Shown here: positions 10,680 through 19,339 of the stretch, one piece after another | How the letters are laid out: every line of letters starts with the position of its first letter | Position numbering within the stretch: position 1 is the stretch's first letter | NCBI RefSeq assembly: GCF_004117935.1 | Contig: NZ_SDOY01000118.1 | Coordinates: forward strand, 62,001-126,000 | DNA: 64,000 bases | Origin: Streptomyces roseicoloratus | GTDB lineage: Bacteria > Actinomycetota > Actinomycetes > Streptomycetales > Streptomycetaceae | Direction: 5' to 3' | Translations under genes and position numbers: made by a program | Notes under the pieces: model-generated | The model's database searches: none | Told to the model about the DNA's origin: nothing | Seen by the model: the letters and a program-made list of their open reading frames with translations, nothing else

Positions 10680-11042
10680 ATGACACTCAACCGCGAGCAC
10701 GACGACCTCGGCGCCGAGGACCTCAAGATCATCACGCTGGCGCGCAGCGCCCGCGCCCGCAACGGGGTCGCGGAGGGCGCGGCGGTACGGGACGAGACCG
10801 GGCGGACGTACGTCGCCGGGACCGTCGCCCTCGACTCGCTCCGGCTGAGCGCGCTGCGGACGGCCGTCGCGATGGCCGTGGCCAGCGGCGCGCAGTCGCT
10901 GGAGGCCGCGGCCGTGGTCTCCACCGCGGAGGCCGCGTCCGACGAGGACCGCGCGGCCGTGCGGGACCTGGGCGGTCCGGAGACCCCGGTGCTGCTCGCC
11001 GGTCCCGACGGGCGGCTGCGCGTGGCGGTCACGGCGGGCTGA
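10680..11042 (+). CDS. Cytidine deaminase-like protein lacking catalytic zinc motifs
   Basis: A 120-residue protein of cytidine-deaminase-like fold. The pattern LARSARARNGVAEGAAVRDETGRTYVAGTV matches the start of the CDA fold. However, the expected (H/C)AE motif is replaced by LRLSALRTAVA and no PCxxC is present, so it cannot bind the catalytic zinc in the usual way. It is probably non-enzymatic despite the common annotation. A TATCCT hexamer at 10668-10673, six bases before the ATG, suggests leaderless transcription. It lies upstream of the WxL-like locus and era. Confidence 0.75.
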   Translation: MTLNREHDDLGAEDLKIITLARSARARNGVAEGAAVRDETGRTYVAGTVALDSLRLSALRTAVAMAVASGAQSLEAAAVVSTAEAASDEDRAAVRDLGGPETPVLLAGPDGRLRVAVTAG

Positions 11043-11100
11043 ACCACCCGTGCGCCCCGGGCGAGGCGCACGCGCCCCAGGGGCCCGGCGCGCGAACCCG

Positions 11101-11225
11101 CGCCGGGCCCTCGCCGTACCCGCGCGCCGGGTTCGGGCCGGACCGCGCCGGGCCTTCGCCGTACCCGCGCGCCGGGATCGGGCCGGACCGCGCGCCGGGC
11201 CCTCGCCGTACCCGCGCGCCGGGCC
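11101..11225. repeat. 45-bp imperfect tandem repeat
   Basis: Nearly three copies of a unit beginning CGCCGGGCC(C/T)TCGCCGTA start at 11101, 11146 and 11193. Each contains CCCGCGCGCCGGG, a strong hairpin former. They fill most of the 350-base gap (11043-11392) after the deaminase-like gene. The remainder (11230-11392) is less GC-rich and presumably holds the promoter of the next gene. Confidence 0.7.
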
Positions 11226-11392
11226 TTCGTGGTACCGCTCCCGCATGGGTCTTGTGCTCTTGTGAAGAATGCGCGTCAATAACGGCGACCGGTCCGACGG
11301 GCCGTCAGTTCTCCGCCGTTCGCGCGGAACTCCCTGACGCAGTGTCCGCACCCCTGCGTTCGTCTCAGGAAACGGAAGGGGTACGACCTGCC

Positions 11393-11872
11393 ATGAGGAG
11401 CAGCAGCAGCTTAGGGATCGTCGCGGTGCTCTCCGGGGCCCTCGCCGCCGCCGGTCTCGTCCTCGCGCCGGGCGCCGCCGCCGTGTCGCCGGGCGCGGCC
11501 ACGGCCACGTACGACTGCGGGATGTGGGGCGGCGGCGGTGCCACGCTCACCGCCACCCAGAGCGGCACCGCCGCGACCGTCACCCTCACCTCCGCGGTGA
11601 AGACGCCGGTCGCGGTCGGCGCCGACCGGATCGACGCCACGCTGGTTCTCGCGAAGGCCGGCGGTGGCACCCGGGTCTTCGCGGGCAAGAAGAACCCGGC
11701 CCTCGCCGCGAACCAGGCCGTCACCATCGGCCCGCTCGGCGGGACGGTGGCCTCCGGCGACAGCCTCGACTCCTTTTTCGCCGGCACCGCGCTCAAGATG
11801 GTGATCTTCGGCGTCACGGTGAACTGCGACGCGCTCACCTCGCAGTCGCCCGGGCCCTTCGTGTTCGGCTGA
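11393..11872 (+). CDS. Small secreted protein of a WxL-like locus
   Basis: A 159-residue protein with a Sec signal peptide (LGIVAVLSGALAAAGLVLAP, then AAAVS). The mature part is a predicted beta-sandwich with two Cys (YDCGMW near the start, VTVNCDAL near the end) that probably form one disulfide. It contains FAGKKNPALAANQ, which resembles GEKKNPPVPGKG in the N-terminal domain of the next gene, so the two may be homologous modules. The ATG at 11393 is chosen because it opens a signal peptide; the frame extends upstream to 11252 without a plausible start. Function unknown; location extracellular. Confidence 0.8.
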   Translation: MRSSSSLGIVAVLSGALAAAGLVLAPGAAAVSPGAATATYDCGMWGGGGATLTATQSGTAATVTLTSAVKTPVAVGADRIDATLVLAKAGGGTRVFAGKKNPALAANQAVTIGPLGGTVASGDSLDSFFAGTALKMVIFGVTVNCDALTSQSPGPFVFG

Positions 11873-11992
11873 GCCCGGTCCGTCCCGCACGGCAGTGGCC
11901 GGTACCGCCGTACGCGGTACCGGTCGCTGTCGTGTGCCTGCGGCCTTCCTGACCTGGGCAAACTCCCTGCCGGTCGCCGATCTTGACAGTAT

Positions 11993-12067
11993 CTGATGGG
12001 TCATCAGTCGATGCGTTTCGCGTCCATTGACTTCTCTCGGCCCGCAGCCGTCAATGGCGCCCTCTCA
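11993..12067 (+). promoter_or_regulatory. Inverted repeats upstream of the WxL-like gene
   Basis: TTGACA at 11983-11988 is followed by CTGATGGGTCATCAG (11993-12007), a perfect 6-bp palindrome with a 3-base spacer. CCATTGAC (12034-12041) is the exact reverse complement of GTCAATGG (12060-12067). The first is a likely operator in a promoter; the second could be an operator or a leader hairpin. AGGAGG lies just upstream of the ATG at 12088. Confidence 0.45.
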
Positions 12068-12087
12068 TCCCTCAGGAGGGGACCCAC

Positions 12088-13440
12088 ATGGCAGCTCAGA
12101 CCCGAAGCCGCGCGACGGCGGCCCGAAGACGGCGTCGCTGGACCGCCGTCCTCGGCGCCGGCGCGCTCGCGCTCACCGCCGGCGGGGCACTCGCCGCGCC
12201 GGCGGGCGCGGCCTCCACCGCCTCCCAGGCCGTGGACTTCGCCACCCACTGCGTACCGCCGCCGATCGCCGGCATCCCGCCCATCGACGGCACCACCACC
12301 GCCGAGATCACGGTCGACAACCCGACGCCCAAGGTCGGCGACACGGTCACCGTCACCTACACGGTCACCAAACCCGCCGCCTCCAACCCCGTCGACCTGG
12401 CCCTGCCCGCCGACATCATGACGCCGACCGGCAAGGTCACCCTCGGCGGCGCCCAGGCCGGGTCCGTCACCGTCACCGGCGAGAAGAAGAACCCGCCCGT
12501 CCCCGGCAAGGGCGCCTTCCCGCCCTTCTCGATGAAGGGCACCTTCACGGTCACCGCGCCCGGCGCGATCGGCCTCTCGCCCGGCGACTACAACATCCAC
12601 ACCAGCTACATCATGGAGCTGGACACGCCCTGCACGGTGACCGATCCGCCCGCGCCCGTCTCCGAGACGGTCACCGCCACGGCCCAGCCCGGCGCCAACG
12701 AGCGGGCGCTCCAGCTCGACAGCGCCTCCGGCGCGCCCGGCGTCCGGGTCACCGTCACCGGCAGCAGGTTCACGCCGCTCACCGAGGTCACCGTCACCGG
12801 GCGGGCCGGGGCGGCCGAGACAGCCGACCGGATGACCGTCACCACCGACAGCGAGGGCGGCTTCGCCGCGCGCCTGAGGGTCAGCGACCTGGCGACCACC
12901 GGGATCGTGGCGTACGAGGGCGCGGCCTGGGATCCCGACAAGGGCGCCGGCCCCGTCGCGTACCAGGTCATCGACGACACCCCGGCCCCGCCGGACAGCC
13001 AGAAGGTCACCGCGTCGGTCAAGGCCGGTGAGCTGTCGATGACCCAGGCGGGCGACGCCGTCGAGCTCTCGGCCGTCGACTTCGGGCAGGGCGGCGCGGC
13101 CACCGGCGCGCTGCGGACGGTGACGGTCAAGGACTTCCGCGGCGGCCCCGCGGGCTGGTCCCTGACCGGCAAGGTCACCGACTTCACCGGCCCCGGCGGC
13201 GCCATCGGAGCGGGCAAGCTGAGCTGGACCCCGGCCTGCACCACCAAGGCCGGCAGCCCCAGCACCTGCGTGCCCGGCAGCGCGGGCCCCGTCGGCGGCA
13301 CCGGCGCGACCCTCGCCTCCACGCCCAACGGCACCCTCACCGGCGGCGAGTTCACCGTCGACGCGGGCCTGTCCCTCGACGTCCCCGCGTTCACCGCGCC
13401 GGGCTCGTACGCGGGCGTGCTCACGCTGACGCTGTCCTGA
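12088..13440 (+). CDS. WxL-like secreted surface protein
   Basis: A 450-residue exported protein with a Tat/Sec-like signal (RRRRRW then ALALTAGGALAAPAGA). The N-terminal disulfide-capable beta domain (about 45-190, ATHCVPPP...DTPCTV) resembles the preceding small protein. A middle Ig-like domain (about 200-300) contains GVRVTVTGSRFTPLTEVTVT. The C-terminal domain has the two WxL-domain features: AGWSLTGKV with W357-S-L359, and the closing strand YAGVLTLTLS. WxL domains attach non-covalently to the cell wall, mainly known from low-GC Gram-positives. The gene is followed by a DUF916-like partner, as in WxL clusters. Function here is inferred, not known. Confidence 0.78.
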   Translation: MAAQTRSRATAARRRRRWTAVLGAGALALTAGGALAAPAGAASTASQAVDFATHCVPPPIAGIPPIDGTTTAEITVDNPTPKVGDTVTVTYTVTKPAASNPVDLALPADIMTPTGKVTLGGAQAGSVTVTGEKKNPPVPGKGAFPPFSMKGTFTVTAPGAIGLSPGDYNIHTSYIMELDTPCTVTDPPAPVSETVTATAQPGANERALQLDSASGAPGVRVTVTGSRFTPLTEVTVTGRAGAAETADRMTVTTDSEGGFAARLRVSDLATTGIVAYEGAAWDPDKGAGPVAYQVIDDTPAPPDSQKVTASVKAGELSMTQAGDAVELSAVDFGQGGAATGALRTVTVKDFRGGPAGWSLTGKVTDFTGPGGAIGAGKLSWTPACTTKAGSPSTCVPGSAGPVGGTGATLASTPNGTLTGGEFTVDAGLSLDVPAFTAPGSYAGVLTLTLS

Positions 13441-13586
13441 CCCGCCCGACCCACGTGCGGGCCGGACGCGCACCCGGCCGGCCCGCCACCCGCCTCAGGG
13501 GCCCGCCCCCCCGCACCGGCTCCGCAGGGCTGCCCGGCATCCCTCCCCGGGGCCGGCCCGTCACCTACCTCAAGGGGTCCGCACCC

Positions 13587-14579
13587 GTGCGCACGCTGTA
13601 CGTCCTCCTCCTGTGCACCGCCCTGGCGCTGCTCGGGCAGCTGCCCGCCGCCGCACCCGCCACCGCCGCCGAGAACGGCGAGTGGGCCGTCTACCCGGCC
13701 GCGTCGCGGCTCGGCAGCCGCCCGTACTTCCACCTCTCCGCCGATCCCGGGACCACCCTCACCGACCGGGTCACCGTCACCAACAAGACCGCCGCCCCGC
13801 TCACCTTCCTGCTGTACGGCGCCGACGCCTACAACACCGAACGCGACGGAGGCTTCGCCGTCCGCACCCGGCAGGAGAAGCAGATCGGCGCCGGCGCCTG
13901 GATCAGGCCCGCCCGCGACCGGGTCACCGTCCCCGCGCGGTCCGCCGTCACCGTGCCGTACACCCTCACCGTCCCCGCCGACGCCGAGCCCGGCGACCAT
14001 CCCGGCGCCGTCATCGCCCTCGACGAGCGGATCGCCCGCGGCGGGGGCGACGGCTCCGTCGCGCTCGGCGTGCAGCGGGCCGTCGGTGCCCGGGTCTACC
14101 TGCGGGTCGGCGGGCCCACGGTCCCGGCCCTGTCCGTCGAGGACCTCACCCTCAGCCAGGACCGGCCGCTCGTCCCCGGCACCCGCACCAGCGTCGCCAC
14201 CGTCACCTACACCCTGCACAACCGCGGCAACGTCACCCTCAACCCGAAGGTCGCCCTCACCGCCCAGGGCCTCTTCGGCCGCACCCTGCTCTCCCGCGAC
14301 CTGGACCGGCTGCCCGCCGAACTGCTGCCCCGGCAGAAGATCCGGCTCACCGCCCGCTGGGCCGGTTCGCCGCAGCTCGACCGCGGCGAGGTGACGCTCA
14401 CCGCGACGGCCGAGGGCGTCCGCGAGTCCGCCCGCGTCTCCTTCCTCGCGCTGCCCTGGCTGCCGCTGGCCGTCCTCGTCACCGGCGCCGCCGGCGGCGT
14501 CCTGGCCCTGCGGCTGCGCCGTCGGAGGGCGGGCGGAGCAGCAGCCGACGGGCCACGGGAAGCCGTCGGAGGGCACTGA
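13587..14579 (+). CDS. DUF916-like WxL-interacting membrane-anchored protein
   Basis: A 330-residue protein with an N-terminal signal peptide (LYVLLLCTALALLGQLPAAA). A large beta-rich ectodomain contains RPYFHLSADPGTTLTDRVTV and VPYTLTVPADAEPGDHPGAV, typical of the DUF916 peptidoglycan-binding domain of WxL-interacting proteins, plus a second beta domain (about 190-290). A C-terminal transmembrane helix (about 293-312) ends in an Arg-rich cytoplasmic tail. The GTG at 13587 follows AAGGGG with good spacing; the longer frame from 13455 has no signal-peptide-like start. It pairs with the WxL-like gene upstream. Confidence 0.8.
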   Translation: MRTLYVLLLCTALALLGQLPAAAPATAAENGEWAVYPAASRLGSRPYFHLSADPGTTLTDRVTVTNKTAAPLTFLLYGADAYNTERDGGFAVRTRQEKQIGAGAWIRPARDRVTVPARSAVTVPYTLTVPADAEPGDHPGAVIALDERIARGGGDGSVALGVQRAVGARVYLRVGGPTVPALSVEDLTLSQDRPLVPGTRTSVATVTYTLHNRGNVTLNPKVALTAQGLFGRTLLSRDLDRLPAELLPRQKIRLTARWAGSPQLDRGEVTLTATAEGVRESARVSFLALPWLPLAVLVTGAAGGVLALRLRRRRAGGAAADGPREAVGGH

Positions 14580-14617
14580 GTACGTGAGGCGGGCGCTCAT
14601 CGGGGACAATGGCCCCC

Positions 14618-15568
14618 ATGAGCGTTCGCACCCCTGAGACCGATGAGAACACCGCCCCCCACCGGGCGGGCTTCGCCTGCTTCGTCGGGCGACCCAACGC
14701 GGGCAAGTCCACCCTCACGAACGCTCTGGTCGGCCAGAAGGTGGCGATCACCTCCAACCGGCCGCAGACGACCCGGCACACCGTGCGCGGCATCGTGCAC
14801 CGCCCGGACGCCCAGCTGATCCTGGTCGACACCCCCGGCCTCCACAAGCCGCGCACCCTCCTCGGCGAGCGGCTCAACGACGTCGTGCGCACCACCTGGG
14901 CCGAGGTCGACGTGATCGGCTTCTGCCTGCCCGCCGACCAGAAGCTCGGCCCCGGCGACCGGTTCATCGCCAAGGAGCTCGCCGAGATCCGCAAGACCCC
15001 CAAGGTCGCCATCGTCACCAAGACCGACCTGGTCGACTCCAAGACGCTCGCCGAGCAGCTGATCGCCATCGACCAGCTCGGCAAGGAGCTCGGCATCGAG
15101 TGGGCCGAGATCGTGCCCGTCTCCGCCGTCGGCGACAAGCAGGTGCAGCTGGTCGCCGACCTGCTCATCCCGCTGCTGCCGCAGTCCCCGCCGCTCTACC
15201 CGGAGGGCGACCTCACCGACGAGCCCGAGCAGGTCATGGTCGCCGAACTGATCCGCGAGGCCGCGCTCGAAGGCGTACGGGACGAGCTGCCGCACTCCAT
15301 CGCGGTGGTCGTGGAGGAGATGATCCCGCGCGAGGGCCGCCCCGCGGACCGGCCGCTGCTCGACATCCACGCGAACGTCTTCATCGAGCGCCCCAGCCAG
15401 AAGGGCATCATCATCGGCCCCAAGGGCAGCCGCCTCAAGGAGGTCGGCATGAAGTCCCGCAAGCACATCGAGGCGCTGCTCGGGACCCCGGTCTTCCTCG
15501 ACCTCCACGTGAAGGTCGCGAAGGACTGGCAGCGGGACCCCAAGCAGCTCCGCAGGCTGGGCTTCTAG
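14618..15568 (+). CDS. era: GTPase Era
   Basis: A 316-residue essential GTPase of 30S assembly that binds the 16S rRNA 3' end. G1 GRPNAGKS, G2 region QTTRHT, G3 DTPG and G4 TKTD are all present, and the C-terminal KH domain contains GIIIGPKGSRLKEVG. The ATG at 14618 is preferred over 14609: GACAAT at 14605-14610 lies seven bases upstream, as in a leaderless promoter. Downstream, the convergent emfourin gene is separated by a GC-rich hairpin. Confidence 0.96.
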   Translation: MSVRTPETDENTAPHRAGFACFVGRPNAGKSTLTNALVGQKVAITSNRPQTTRHTVRGIVHRPDAQLILVDTPGLHKPRTLLGERLNDVVRTTWAEVDVIGFCLPADQKLGPGDRFIAKELAEIRKTPKVAIVTKTDLVDSKTLAEQLIAIDQLGKELGIEWAEIVPVSAVGDKQVQLVADLLIPLLPQSPPLYPEGDLTDEPEQVMVAELIREAALEGVRDELPHSIAVVVEEMIPREGRPADRPLLDIHANVFIERPSQKGIIIGPKGSRLKEVGMKSRKHIEALLGTPVFLDLHVKVAKDWQRDPKQLRRLGF

Positions 15569-15635
15569 GGCGCGCGTCGACGTCCCGCCCGCCCTTCGGG
15601 CAGACGACGCCGCTTCCGGCACACGCCCTGGACCT

Positions 15636-15652
15636 CCGGGCCCCTGGCCCGG
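15636..15652. terminator. Short hairpin between era and the convergent emfourin gene
   Basis: CCGGGCC-CCT-GGCCCGG is a 7-bp perfect stem with a 3-base loop, immediately beyond the emfourin stop codon. It has no U-tract, which is common for Streptomyces terminators. It could serve both convergent genes. Confidence 0.45.
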
Positions 15653-15653
15653 G

Positions 15654-15935
15654 TCACGCGCCCTCCTTCAGGACCCTCGTGATGAGGGCCCGCTGGGCCT
15701 CCGTGAGGTCGGGGTCCCAGCAGCGGATCGTGTGGCCGTCGACCGTGATCTCGTACGCGAAGCCGTCCGGGACGCCCCCGCGCCGGGCGGACTCCTCTTC
15801 GTCCGCCCGGGGCTCGGCCAGCATCGCCTCGGCCAGGGTGTGCCACTCGTCGGCGTCGGCGACGCCGGTGGTGTCCACCTCCGCCGACCGCTCGATGCCC
15901 GCGAAGCCGCCCGTGCGCCGTACCTTGATCCGCAT
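15654..15935 (-). CDS. Emfourin-like protealysin inhibitor
   Basis: A 93-residue protein starting MRIKVRRTGGFAGI and containing DADEWHTLAEAML, DGFAYEITVDGHTIR and DLTEAQRALITRVL. This arrangement matches emfourin, the small proteinaceous inhibitor encoded next to protealysin-like M4 peptidases. Its ATG lies one base after the protease stop (TGA-G-ATG), so the two are co-transcribed, and the inhibitor would be made with the enzyme in the cytoplasm. The upstream in-frame extension lies inside the protease gene and was rejected. Confidence 0.85.
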   Translation of the reverse strand: MRIKVRRTGGFAGIERSAEVDTTGVADADEWHTLAEAMLAEPRADEEESARRGGVPDGFAYEITVDGHTIRCWDPDLTEAQRALITRVLKEGA

Positions 15936-15936
15936 C

Positions 15937-17004
15937 TCAGGAGGTCCGCACGCCGACCAGCGACCAGGCCTTGAGGACGGCCGCGAGTTCGTCGCCGTCA
16001 CCGAAGAGCTTGCGCGCCGAGGCCACCGTCGCCCGCGCGAACTCGGTGAACCGGGCCTCCTCGGCCAGGGTGTCGCCGGTCATCACGTCGTACCAGATCC
16101 GGCCCGCCCGCTCCCAGGCGAAGCCGCCGAGCTCGGTCGCGAGCAGGTAGAAGGCGTGGTTGGGGATGCCCGAGTTGATGTGGACGCCGCCGTTGTCGGC
16201 GTTCGTGCGGACGTAGTCGTCCATGGTGGCGGGCTGCGGGTCCTTGCCGAGGACGTCGTCGTCGTACGCGGTGCCCGGCTCCTTCATGGAGCGCAGCGCC
16301 ACGCCGTTGTCGATGGCGGGGCCGAGCAGCCCGGCGCCGATCAGCCAGTCGGCCCGGTCGGCGGTCTGGCCCAGGGCGTGCTGCTTCACGAGCGAGCCGA
16401 AGACGTCGGACACGGACTCGTTGAGCGCCCCGGACTGGCCGAAGTAGGCGAGGTTCGCCGAGTGCTGGGTGAAGCCGTGGGCCAGCTCGTGGCCGATGAC
16501 GTCGACCGGGATGGTGAAGTCGAGGAACAGCTCGCCGTCTCCGTCGCCGAACACCATCTGCTCGCCGTTCCAGAAGGCGTTGTCGTACTTCTCGTCGAAG
16601 TGGACCGTGGCGATCAGCGGCATCCCGGCCCCGTCGATGGAGCGGTGGCCGTAGGCCTTCGCGAAGAGGTCGAAGGTGGCGCCGAGCCCGGCGTACGCGC
16701 GGTTGACGGTGGTGTCGGAGACCGCCGCCTCGCCCTCGTCGCGCACCTTGACGCCCGGCAGGCCGGTGCCGTGCTCGGCGTCGTACAGGGTCCGCCGCGG
16801 CTTGTCGGAGACCTCGCCGGCCGGCGCCGGCGGTGCCTCCTCGCGGGCCGAGCGCTGGGTGACGTCCACGAGGAGGGTACGCCGTGCGGCGGCGGCGTAG
16901 GCCGGGTTGTCGGACTCGGCGAGCCGCTCCAGCATGTGCGGCGGCACGATCGAGCAGTGGACGGGGGCGTCGGCGGACGCGTGGGCTGACGTGTGGGGAG
17001 TCAT
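15937..17004 (-). CDS. Protealysin-like M4 metallopeptidase
   Basis: A 355-residue thermolysin-family zinc endopeptidase. The zinc site is HELAH (H172, E173, H176) with the third ligand E196 in ALNESVSD; the later HINSGIPNHAF block carries the substrate-binding His. There is no signal peptide. Instead the N-terminus has a short propeptide with HCSIVPPHMLERLAES, the hallmark of protealysin precursors, which lack classical export signals. The ATG at 17004 gives this propeptide; the huge upstream frame is antisense to leuA. Directly followed by its emfourin inhibitor gene. Confidence 0.93.
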   Translation of the reverse strand: MTPHTSAHASADAPVHCSIVPPHMLERLAESDNPAYAAAARRTLLVDVTQRSAREEAPPAPAGEVSDKPRRTLYDAEHGTGLPGVKVRDEGEAAVSDTTVNRAYAGLGATFDLFAKAYGHRSIDGAGMPLIATVHFDEKYDNAFWNGEQMVFGDGDGELFLDFTIPVDVIGHELAHGFTQHSANLAYFGQSGALNESVSDVFGSLVKQHALGQTADRADWLIGAGLLGPAIDNGVALRSMKEPGTAYDDDVLGKDPQPATMDDYVRTNADNGGVHINSGIPNHAFYLLATELGGFAWERAGRIWYDVMTGDTLAEEARFTEFARATVASARKLFGDGDELAAVLKAWSLVGVRTS

Positions 17005-17030
17005 CCCAGCAATGTGGCACTGTGTGGCGT

Positions 17031-17053
17031 CACTGTCACGAGCAGCGACAGTG
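17031..17053. promoter_or_regulatory. Inverted repeat upstream of the M4 protease gene
   Basis: CACTGTC (17031-17037) and GACAGTG (17047-17053) form a perfect 7-bp inverted repeat with a 9-base spacer, 27-49 bases upstream of the protease ATG in the divergent region with leuA. It is a candidate operator. The half-site resembles TGACAG at 38.7 and 39.8 kb, but the spacing differs. Confidence 0.4.
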
Positions 17054-17088
17054 ATTGGCGAAATGGAGTGATAGGTCACCTTTCGCCC

Positions 17089-17116
17089 TTGACGCGGGAG
17101 CCGTCCCGCATACTGA
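17089..17116 (+). promoter_or_regulatory. Candidate leuA leader promoter
   Basis: TTGACG (17089-17094) and TACTGA (17111-17116) are spaced 16 bases and lie just upstream of the leader peptide. An overlapping CATACT at 17109 is an alternative -10. The match to consensus is moderate. Confidence 0.35.
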
Positions 17117-17148
17117 AACGGGACGTCCGCCTCCGCCGGTCCTGGGCT

Positions 17149-17211
17149 ATGGTGACGCACATCATGCGTTTCGGGCTGCTTCTCCTTAGCTGCCGCGGCG
17201 AGGGCCTGTAG
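17149..17211 (+). CDS. leuA leader peptide (candidate attenuator)
   Basis: A 20-codon ORF encoding MVTHIMRFGLLLLSCRGEGL, or a 15-codon version from the ATG at 17164. Four consecutive Leu codons (CTG CTT CTC CTT), two of them CUU, a codon rare in this high-GC genome, lie 91 bases before leuA. The stop overlaps GGCCT (17203-17207), which pairs with AGGCC (17216-17220). The arrangement is typical of leucine-responsive leader control: stalling at Leu codons when charged tRNA-Leu is low would change downstream RNA folding. Leucine-rich leaders before leuA have been predicted in Actinobacteria generally. No protein evidence is possible from sequence. Confidence 0.7.
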   Translation: MVTHIMRFGLLLLSCRGEGL

Positions 17212-17217
17212 TCGTAG

Positions 17218-19065
<1,848 letters not shown>

Positions 19066-19081
19066 CACCCGCCTCCACCGG

Positions 19082-19114
19082 CCGCCCCGCACTCCACCGA
19101 GGAGTGCGGGGCGG
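19082..19114 (+). terminator. leuA terminator
   Basis: A perfect 14-bp stem, CCGCCCCGCACTCC (19082-19095) with GGAGTGCGGGGCGG (19101-19114), and a 5-base loop, 16 bases after the leuA stop. It lacks a U-tract, as usual in Streptomyces. Confidence 0.85.
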
Positions 19115-19227
19115 TCCGCGTGTGCGGTGTCCGCACACCGTCCGGTCTCACGAACCGGACGGCCGATCCGGGCGATTCTGTGAGGTGCGTCACGGCTTCA
19201 GGTTCACTTAAGGAAGATTGTTCGGAC

Positions 19228-19246
19228 ATGCCGTAATCGACGGCAT
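19228..19246. promoter_or_regulatory. Inverted repeat upstream of the surface protein gene
   Basis: ATGCCGT-AATCG-ACGGCAT is a perfect 7-bp palindrome with a 5-base spacer in the AT-richer promoter region of the gene at 19340. A third half-site (ACGGCA) occurs near 19260. Candidate operator. Confidence 0.45.
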
Positions 19247-19339
19247 ATCAGGTGTGTTGACGGCACATCGGGGTCTGGCGGAAGGTCGCCCCGTCCCCTC
19301 GGACGCCCCCTTCCCCGCACTCCCGACCTGGAGTTCCGC

